Shown: piece by piece, positions 6,175 through 7,789 of the stretch
Position numbering within the stretch: the first letter of the stretch is position 1
How the letters are laid out: each line of letters begins with the position of its first letter
Assembly (NCBI GenBank): GCA_027056615.1
Contig: JALUKJ010000345.1
Coordinates: forward strand, 1-7,789
Direction of reading: 5' to 3'
Length of the DNA: 7,789 nt
Source: Campylobacteraceae bacterium
GTDB taxonomy: Bacteria > Campylobacterota > Campylobacteria > Campylobacterales > Sulfurovaceae
Notes under the pieces: generated by a model
The model's database searches: none
Told to the model about the DNA's origin: nothing
Seen by the model: only the letters and a program-made list of their open reading frames with translations
Position numbers and translations under genes: made by a program

Positions 6175-6276
6175 ATGAAAAGTGTTATTTACAATGGTGA
6201 CAAAATAATACCAAGTAAGGTTGTCTGTATTGGACGAAACTATGTTGAACATATTGAAGAGTTAGGCAACGATTAA
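6175..6276 (+). pseudogene. FAH-family hydrolase gene, 5' fragment
   Basis: The ATG directly follows the lsrK TAG, with AGGGG just upstream, so this was a coupled operon gene. The 33 codons read [20 protein letters not shown] then [13 protein letters not shown]. This is the N-terminus of short fumarylacetoacetate-hydrolase family proteins (YcgM-like, normally about 200 residues). The family continues with a PxEPVLFxKP segment and metal-binding acidic residues, all missing here. The frame stops at 6274-6276, where the sequence switches to an unrelated gene tail. FAH-family enzymes cleave C-C bonds in beta-diketo compounds or decarboxylate. The remnant cannot do either. Confidence 0.82.
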
Positions 6277-6427
6277 AAAAAGTGATTTAAAAGGGATGAT
6301 AGAGTTAGCCAAAGCAAGTAAAGATAGGTTTTACAGAGGGTTTATCTTTTATGGTGGTGATGAAGTTCAACCTATTTCTGTAGATGGATTTCTTTTTTAT
6401 TGTTTGCCTTTAGGGGTTTTGGGATGA
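6272..6427 (+). pseudogene. DUF4143-type AAA ATPase gene, 3' fragment
   Basis: In a different frame from the FAH remnant, codons from 6272 read [17 protein letters not shown], then DRFYRGFIFYGGDEVQP and a final LFYCLPLGVLG before TGA. This pattern (IK.SD.KGL..LA....RF.RG...Y.GEEV.PF...L...PL..LW) ends many AAA ATPases with a C-terminal DUF4143 domain, which are about 380-450 residues long. The Walker motifs and most of the protein are absent, and there is no start codon. The junction with the FAH fragment lies around 6271-6280, in an A-rich stretch. A deletion or insertion/deletion joining two genes is inferred. Confidence 0.7.
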
Positions 6428-6461
6428 TGCATAGAATAAAGCAATCAAAATTGATTACCTT

Positions 6462-6476
6462 TGATAATTATTATCA
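6462..6476. promoter_or_regulatory. perfect 7-1-7 Fur box
   Basis: TGATAATTATTATCA matches the classical Fur minimal site TGATAATnATTATCA at every position. It lies in the gap between the DUF4143 remnant and the decayed tautomerase gene, 71 bases before the latter's ATG. A second inverted repeat, AATCAA-AA-TTGATT (6443-6456), sits just upstream. Iron control of whatever gene once followed is inferred, and no intact iron gene is downstream in the window. Confidence 0.65.
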
Positions 6477-6496
6477 TTTTTTACATACACACATAG

Positions 6497-6517
6497 GGTG
6501 TAGTTTCCGACTACACC
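6497..6517. repeat. GGTGTAG/CTACACC hairpin, REP-like candidate
   Basis: A perfect seven-base stem (6497-6503 and 6511-6517) encloses a TTTCCGA loop. It has more G+C than the surrounding AT-rich DNA and no T-run on either side, so it is not a typical terminator. It lies between the Fur box and the tautomerase start. Its form, together with a REP-type transposase in the same window, makes a repeated extragenic palindrome possible. Only one copy is visible here. Confidence 0.4.
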
Positions 6518-6547
6518 GTTAAAACCAATATGATAGAGGATATATTC

Positions 6548-6732
6548 ATGGCACAAATTAAAATATACGGTATAGATAAGCAACTAAACCCAGTAAAAGA
6601 GAGACTTTCACAAACCATTCATGAGGTGGTGGTCTAGGTGTGTTAGCCTTTCCAAAAGCCCCTGCGAGTCATTGGGGCTTTCGTGGCATGACTGGTGATG
6701 AGGTGATTTTGGATTATAAGGTTGAGGTGTAA
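6548..6732 (+). pseudogene. tautomerase-family gene with internal deletion
   Basis: AGAGGA lies about seven bases before an ATG opening MAQIKIYGIDKQLNPVKERL and SQTIHEVVV, then a stop at 6635-6637. This is the N-terminus of tautomerase-superfamily proteins of about 110-130 residues. In another frame, 6634-6732 reads LGVLAFPKAP and ASHWGFRGMTGDEVILDYKV, resembling the (N/H)WGIRG..GDE..L.YKV end of the same family. Roughly half the gene between the two parts is missing, and the frame is shifted. The product is presumably dead. That both parts come from one gene is inferred from their order and family. The 3' end touches the ATG of the next gene. Confidence 0.65.
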
Positions 6733-7095
6733 ATGTACAATACAAAATTTTGTAAAATAAGCTACCTAAAAGAGAAAAACGCAATCCTCTGCCAATGGAA
6801 ACAGTTTTGCAAAGGTGATGACTACCGTGACCCATTGAAATATGCCTTAAAAGAGATAGAAAAACACCAAATCAGTACATGGATAACAGACACCACGTAT
6901 GGCTTCGAGAGTACAGAAGCAGATACAAAGTGGTTACTAGAAGAGTTTGTGCCTAGTGTGATAAATAGTAGCATTGAAAAGGTTGTTTTTATTATTGCCG
7001 ATGATAGCTCTTTGATGGACGAAATAAAGGGGCAAGAGGTGGCTTTGAGTGAATATTTTGAGGTAGTGTTGGTGGAGAGATTAGATGCAGTTTAG
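6733..7095 (+). CDS. STAS/SpoIIAA-like hypothetical protein
   Basis: This 120-residue soluble protein appears intact. It has an early strand (KNAILCQWKQFCKGDDYRDP, 15-34) then a helix (LKYALKEIEKH). Next come the strand ISTWITDTT (47-55), TKWLLEEFVPSVI (65-77), and the strand VEKVVFII-like segment at 81-89. The order and the CxWKGxxxGxxYR..L pattern resemble small SpoIIAA/STAS-like proteins of unknown function that are common in Bacteroidota and other phyla. The role is unknown. The ATG directly follows the stop of the tautomerase remnant, with GAGG inside that remnant as the binding site. The 3' end overlaps the GNAT start by 11 bases, so all were once an operon. Confidence 0.65.
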   Translation: MYNTKFCKISYLKEKNAILCQWKQFCKGDDYRDPLKYALKEIEKHQISTWITDTTYGFESTEADTKWLLEEFVPSVINSSIEKVVFIIADDSSLMDEIKGQEVALSEYFEVVLVERLDAV

Positions 7096-7620
7096 AGAAG
7101 CAACTATAAATGATATTGATAAAATAGTAGCTCTTGTAAATGTCGCCTACAGAGGAGAAAAAGGCTGGACTACTGAAAATGCTTTGGTAGATGGAGACAG
7201 AACAACATCTGCTGAAGTTTTAGGGTATATTATAAACCCTAAAAGCCATCTATTTATTTTAGCAAAAAAAGCCATCTATTTATTTTAGCAAATGCTTCTA
7301 TAGAAGCCGTTATTTGCGTAGAAGAGCAAAATGGTAGTGCCTATATTGGATTTTTTGCAGTAAACCCTAGATTACAAGGAGAAGGAGTTGGTAAAAAGCT
7401 TTTGCAAAAAGCCGAAGAATTTGCTACTAAGCAATTAAGTATAAAACATCTTCTAATGAGTGTTTTGGCTGATAGAGTTGAGTTAATAGAATTTTATGAG
7501 AGAAGAGGATATATCCGTACTAAAAAAATAGAAGATTATCCTATTCATTTGAATGTGTGTATTCCTAAGCACGAGTTATATGTAGTAACTTTAGCAAAGT
7601 ATATTAAAAAAACATGCTAA
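7085..7620 (+). pseudogene. GNAT-family N-acetyltransferase gene disrupted by 26-bp tandem duplication
   Basis: The ATG at 7085 overlaps the previous gene and encodes MQFREATINDIDKIVALVN, then AYRGEKGWTTEN, a standard GNAT N-terminus. The frame meets TAG at 7286-7288 because bases 7241-7266 are exactly repeated at 7267-7292. Removing one copy restores a continuous reading frame of 169 codons plus stop. It contains ILANASIEAVICVEEQNGSA, the strand AYIGFFAVNPRLQGEGVG with the acetyl-CoA-binding Q-G-E-G-V-G motif, KKLLQKAEEFA, and the FYERRGYIRT segment typical of motif B. The substrate is unknown. The lesion shifts the frame by two bases. A 72-residue ORF could start at 7402, but it would lack the N-terminal part of the fold and the CoA-binding loop. 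The gene is probably inactive unless the repeat is unstable. Confidence 0.88.
7241..7292. repeat. perfect 26-bp tandem duplication
   Basis: Two exact adjacent copies (7241-7266 and 7267-7292) begin AAAAGCCATC and end TTTTAGCAAA. The bases flanking on each side break the match, so there are exactly two units. The unit is not a multiple of three and shifts the frame of the acetyltransferase gene. Short A-rich ends shared by the two units would favour slippage during replication. Confidence 0.97.
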
Positions 7621-7760
7621 AAATCTCCCTAACCCTCTTCTTTATAGTCACCATAATCTTCTCCACCATCTACACCCCACAAGCCATTTTACCTGAGCTT
7701 CAAGAGTTACTAAAAATAGCACAAAATAAACATTTTGCAATATCTATACTCATATATTAG
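7614..7760 (+). pseudogene. MFS transporter gene, 5' fragment
   Basis: The ATG overlaps the end of the GNAT gene by seven bases. The 48 codons read MLKISLTLFFIVTIIFSTIY, then TPQAILPELQELLKI. This is one transmembrane helix followed by the Y-x-P-Q-x-x-L-P pattern found at the end of helix 1 in YnfM/arabinose-efflux-type MFS transporters, which have about 380-400 residues. After LLKI the sequence no longer looks like an MFS protein and stops at 7758-7760. The first 80 bases are unusually C-rich in the coding strand (ACC, CTC, TTC, TCC codons) compared with neighbours. Truncation is inferred. The window ends 29 bases later, so a recognisable continuation further on cannot be excluded. Confidence 0.6.
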
Positions 7761-7789
7761 GATATAATTATGAGCAAGTAACCCTGAAT

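Noticed and set aside
6608..6835. - strand ORF of 75 residues
   Set aside because: Antisense to the tautomerase remnant and the start of the STAS-like gene, with no start signal or recognisable motif.
1..7789. CRISPR array, tRNA or rRNA genes
   Set aside because: No regularly spaced repeats and no tRNA- or rRNA-like conserved segments were seen on either strand.

Overview
The window looks like chromosomal DNA of a Campylobacterota bacterium (Arcobacter/Sulfurimonas-like). The reasons are the low G+C content, AT-rich spacers with TATAAT-type -10 boxes, and a ferredoxin-thioredoxin-reductase/rhodanese fusion of a kind I associate with that phylum. This assignment comes from recognition, not a search.

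Left part (1-1281, + strand): the 3' end of a REP-associated-type (Y1/HUH) transposase runs in from outside the window. It is followed by an ACCTGACCCC motif often seen beside such transposases. Two small, unrecognised, membrane-anchored beta-rich proteins come next. Middle (1344-2791, - strand): a two-domain FTR-beta/rhodanese protein, and a membrane protein with an SH3b domain whose annotated start conflicts with its ribosome binding site, so it may be frameshifted.

Core (2994-6174, + strand): a compact operon encodes an LsrG-like ABM-fold protein, a 390-residue class II aldolase and a very clear LsrK (autoinducer-2 kinase). The aldolase ATG directly follows the ABM stop. A 160-base gap before lsrK holds a GTTCGATT-T-AATCGAAC palindrome and a downstream half-site, which look like a DeoR/GlpR-type operator. 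A near-identical palindrome lies inside the aldolase gene. The first 33 codons of a fumarylacetoacetate-hydrolase (FAH) family gene follow lsrK directly. The usual Lsr transporter, LsrR and LsrF are absent from the window, so the operon may process phospho-AI-2 (or a related C5 sugar phosphate) by a different route.

Right part (6175-7789, + strand) is a zone of gene decay. The FAH gene is cut and joined to the 3' tail of a DUF4143 ATPase gene. A perfect 7-1-7 Fur box and a hairpin precede a tautomerase gene with an internal deletion. An intact STAS/SpoIIAA-like gene follows. Next is a GNAT acetyltransferase gene broken by an exact 26-bp tandem duplication, then a truncated MFS transporter gene. 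Intact upstream genes beside several small independent lesions suggest ongoing erosion of an accessory region.
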